From NCBI GenBank assembly GCA_031268685.1, contig JAIRWW010000112.1:1-17158 (forward strand): a stretch of DNA of 17,158 nt. Direction: 5' to 3'. The notes beneath the pieces are model-generated. The model did no database searches. It saw nothing but the letters and a program-made list of their open reading frames with translations, and was not told the DNA's origin. How positions within the stretch are numbered: the first letter of the stretch is position 1; each line of letters begins with the position of its first letter. Positions 14,798 through 17,158 of this stretch are shown here, piece by piece. The position numbers and the translations under genes are program-made. Source of the stretch: Azoarcus sp. (lineage in GTDB: Bacteria > Pseudomonadota > Gammaproteobacteria > Burkholderiales > Rhodocyclaceae).

Positions 14798-16114
14798 TTA
14801 AACGAGTCTAGTTTGCCATAGTGATGCGAGGGCGAGCAATTCATTGTCGTTTATTTGCAACAAAACTTTGCCATTTTGGACGCGAATTTCGCCATCGACC
14901 CATACATGCGACACCTGCTCGCGGCCACATACGTAGATAAGGTGAGATATCGGGTCAAAACACGGGTTCATGTAAGGTTCGTCGAACGCGATAGCACAAA
15001 AATCGGCGCGTTTGCCAATTTCGAGCGAACCGATCATGCCACCCAGCCCCAGGGCACGCGCGCCGCCCAACGTGGCCATGCGCAATACTGTATGGGCGGG
15101 GGCTGCTGTGGCGTCGAGACTGCCGACTTTGGCTAAAAGTGCGCACAGGCGCATTTCCTGAAAAAGATCAAGCCGATTGTTGCTGGCGGCGCTGTCGGTG
15201 CCCAGGCCGGCATTGATGCCGTGGCGGAGCATGGCGGGCAGCGGGGCGATACCGCTGGCGAGTTTCATGTTGGAACCCGGGCAATGCGCGACGCTGCAAC
15301 CGTAATGGGCGAAAAGAGCAAGGTCTTGTTCGCTGCTGTGGACAGCATGTACTGCAGTGAGATTGGGGCCGAGCAGTCCTAGGCGTTCGAGCCGGGCAAG
15401 CGGGCGCGCACCGTGGGCAGCGAGGCTGGCGGCGACTTCGTCTGCGGTTTCGTGTATGTGGATGTGTACAGGCAAATCGAGTTCGGCTGCGAAGTAGGCG
15501 GCACGCTCCAGCCCGGCATCGGAGACCGAGTACGGCGCATGCGGGGCGATGGAGAAGGCAATGCGCGGATGTCCGCGCCATTTGTCGCGGACGGCAAGCC
15601 CCCGCCGCAAATAATCGTCGGGATCGTTCGCCCAGGCGCTGGGGAAATCAAGCACGATCAATCCGATAACGGCGCGCATGCCGACCCCGGCAAAGGCACC
15701 GGCTCCATCGTCGGGGAAAAAATACATGTCGTTGCAAGTGGTGATCCCGCCGCGCAACATTTCGTGAGCGGCAAGCAGGGTGCCGTCATGCACGAAAGAT
15801 GGCGATACGTGGCGGGATTCGGCGGGCCAGATAACTTCCCTGAGCCAGCGATCCAGCGGTAAGTCGTCGGACATTCCGCGCATCAGGCTCATGGCTGCGT
15901 GAGCATGGAGATTGACCAGCCCCGGGATCAAGACATGGTCAGGCAATTCATAATCAGTGGCGGCACGGTAGCGCGCGCGGGCATCGACTTGGGGCAGAAC
16001 ATCGACGATGCCGCCATCGCGCACGGCAATGCTGTGTTGCGTCAGTACGACGCGGTCTGGTTCTACCGGAACCAGCCAGCGCGGATGGACGAGAAAATCG
16101 ACATCTATACTCAA
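14798..16114 (-). CDS. mtaD: 5-methylthioadenosine/S-adenosylhomocysteine deaminase-type amidohydrolase (TRZ/ATZ family)
   Basis: A 438-residue cytosolic metal-dependent amidohydrolase. Metal ligands are H70 and H72 (NLHAHAAMSLMRG), H219 (IHIHETADE, with catalytic E222), H256 (TAVHAVH) and D307 (GLGTDSAASNN), in the order and spacing of MtaD proteins that deaminate methylthioadenosine or S-adenosylhomocysteine to the inosyl products in nucleoside salvage. The superfamily also includes guanine and triazine hydrolases, so the substrate is inferred. The start is a TTG at 16114: GGAGG lies six bases upstream (16121-16125) and the next residues SIDVDFLVHP are family-like. The ompA-like gene follows on the same strand after 99 bases; a divergent kinase gene lies upstream. 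The ubiG and gph genes that I recall near this gene in related bacteria are not here. Confidence 0.88.
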   Translation of the reverse strand: MSIDVDFLVHPRWLVPVEPDRVVLTQHSIAVRDGGIVDVLPQVDARARYRAATDYELPDHVLIPGLVNLHAHAAMSLMRGMSDDLPLDRWLREVIWPAESRHVSPSFVHDGTLLAAHEMLRGGITTCNDMYFFPDDGAGAFAGVGMRAVIGLIVLDFPSAWANDPDDYLRRGLAVRDKWRGHPRIAFSIAPHAPYSVSDAGLERAAYFAAELDLPVHIHIHETADEVAASLAAHGARPLARLERLGLLGPNLTAVHAVHSSEQDLALFAHYGCSVAHCPGSNMKLASGIAPLPAMLRHGINAGLGTDSAASNNRLDLFQEMRLCALLAKVGSLDATAAPAHTVLRMATLGGARALGLGGMIGSLEIGKRADFCAIAFDEPYMNPCFDPISHLIYVCGREQVSHVWVDGEIRVQNGKVLLQINDNELLALASLWQTRLV

Positions 16115-16319
16115 GCAAAACCTCCGTGGAAATGGTGAGGAAAATGCGGCGCCGGTAAAGTGTACTCCCGGGTGAGTGACGGATTCCTCTCAATGCCCGG
16201 ACAAGCGGTCGCGCGGCAGTGAAAGCATGCCAAAATCGTCGTTATGCGTTTTTTGCTTATGCGCAAAACATGACGAATGACGACAAGAGGATCAATCGCG
16301 CAAGCGCGGACACAATGCG
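16115..16319. promoter_or_regulatory. divergent promoter region between the amidohydrolase and the kinase
   Basis: These 205 bases separate two divergent start codons and must hold both promoters. GGAGG at 16121-16125 is the ribosome site of the amidohydrolase. TTATGCG occurs twice in direct orientation (16242-16248 and 16257-16263), 15 bases apart start to start, in the half nearer the kinase. No clear -10/-35 pair was found. Confidence 0.4.
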
Positions 16320-17158
16320 ATGGAACAGGCGCCTGCAACAATCGGCAAATACCGGGTCGTGCGCGAGATCGGGCGCGGCGCGACCGCAACCGTTTATGAG
16401 GCCAAACACCCGAAGCTGTCCCGGTCCGTCGCAATCAAGCTCATCAGGTTCGGCGACGAGAGCCGCGACGGATCGAAGCTGAACCGCCGCCTTCTCAAGC
16501 TATTGCGGGCGGAAGAAGCCGTGGCGCGGCGGCTGGACCACCCCAATATCATCAGAATTTACGAAGTCGTGACCGAGCCTGAACAAGCTTATGTTGTCAT
16601 GGAGTATTTTCCGGGCACAACCCTGGAAAGATTCTGCGGATTCGAGCAGCGCCTAGCTGTGCCGCGCGTGATTGGCATTATTTTCAAATGCTGCATGGCT
16701 CTCGACTACGCCTACCGCCAGGGTATCGTGCACCGGGACATCAAACCGGCCAATATCCTGGTAAACGAAGACGACGACGTGCGGATTACCGATTTCGGAC
16801 TGGCGCTCAACGTCAACAAGCAGGTCGAGGCAGATTCGACTTTCATCATGGGTGTCGGCTCCCCGGCATACATGAGTCCCGAACAAGTCAAGAACTATCC
16901 GCTCAACCATAAGACCGACTTATATTCGCTTGGGGTAGTGATGTTCCATCTTCTCACCGGACGGCTACCGTTCCGCGCCGTCAGCCCGGCACAACTGGTC
17001 TACAAGATCATCAATACCGATCCGCCGTCGGCGGCGCAGCTCAATCCGGATGTCTCCGAACAAATGAACGCGGTAATTCACAAGGCAATGGAGAAAGATT
17101 TATATACGCGCTACAAGAACGGCGCGGAATTTGCCAAGGATTTATCGGCTGTACGCTA
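16320..17158 (+). CDS. Hanks-type serine/threonine protein kinase (3' end cut by window edge)
   Basis: The first 279 residues of a PknB-like eukaryotic-type kinase; the C-terminus lies beyond the window. The kinase core is complete: glycine loop GRGATATVYEAK at 18-29, K40 in VAIK, a Glu at about 65-66 for helix C, the catalytic loop HRDIKPANI with D140, DFG at 158-160, and GSPAYMSPEQ at 180-189 with E188. All catalytic residues are present, so it should be active. The activation segment contains S173, T174 and S181 as possible phosphorylation sites. The ATG at 16320 is the only ATG, GTG or TTG after the in-frame TGA at 16278; its Shine-Dalgarno is poor. Whether a membrane helix, sensor domain or partner phosphatase follows cannot be seen. 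Substrates are unknown. Confidence 0.93.
   Translation, partial: MEQAPATIGKYRVVREIGRGATATVYEAKHPKLSRSVAIKLIRFGDESRDGSKLNRRLLKLLRAEEAVARRLDHPNIIRIYEVVTEPEQAYVVMEYFPGTTLERFCGFEQRLAVPRVIGIIFKCCMALDYAYRQGIVHRDIKPANILVNEDDDVRITDFGLALNVNKQVEADSTFIMGVGSPAYMSPEQVKNYPLNHKTDLYSLGVVMFHLLTGRLPFRAVSPAQLVYKIINTDPPSAAQLNPDVSEQMNAVIHKAMEKDLYTRYKNGAEFAKDLSAVR

Noticed and set aside
13601..14821. A 406-residue open frame on the plus strand opposite the ompA-like gene
   Set aside because: It runs through the ompA terminator and opposite the OmpA domain; no start signal or domain is seen.

Overview
The window reads as GC-rich chromosomal DNA from a betaproteobacterium, with Rhodocyclales or Nitrosomonadales relatives the best guess. 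Three things point there: the style of the OmpA-like protein, the DUF3649-PepSY-DUF3325 gene trio, and a PldA with the long N-terminal extension common in that class. The species cannot be named from sequence alone. Most of the window is ordinary, densely packed chromosome. The interest lies in small elements embedded in or between the genes.

Left part (1-7816, all minus strand). The first gene is a membrane-anchored M48-type zinc peptidase cut by the window edge. A 389-base gene-free, visibly AT-richer stretch follows. Next comes an apparent transcription unit psd-recB-recD, read right to left: phosphatidylserine decarboxylase, 15 bases, RecB, then RecD overlapping RecB by four bases. No recC is in the window. 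recB carries an in-frame palindromic insertion of about 132 bp and, beside it, a perfect 13-bp inverted repeat. psd carries a run of nine G near its 5' end.

Middle part (7817-12449, plus strand). Divergent from psd lies pldA, the outer-membrane phospholipase A. After it comes a relic of what looks like an ISAs1-family transposase C-terminus. Then follow three genes chained by ATGA overlaps: a DUF3649 membrane protein, a PepSY-TM protein of the ferrisiderophore-reductase type, and a DUF3325 membrane protein. They look like a machine for reductive iron release or siderophore recycling, but no TonB-dependent receptor accompanies them here. The PepSY protein has an Arg-rich array of 33-residue repeats in its periplasmic loop. 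A plausible rho-independent terminator closes the operon.

Right part (12442-17158). On the minus strand are a ClsB-like cardiolipin synthase with a GTG start and strong Shine-Dalgarno, an OmpA-domain outer-membrane protein with a clear terminator, and an MTA/SAH deaminase-type amidohydrolase with a TTG start. Divergent from the last is a Hanks-type serine/threonine kinase cut by the right edge. Three phospholipid genes (psd, pldA, cls) lie within about 7 kb, so the region leans towards envelope lipid turnover, with recombination repair and iron handling interleaved. I saw no tRNA, rRNA, CRISPR array or intact mobile element, and no clear multi-gene system of an unknown kind.
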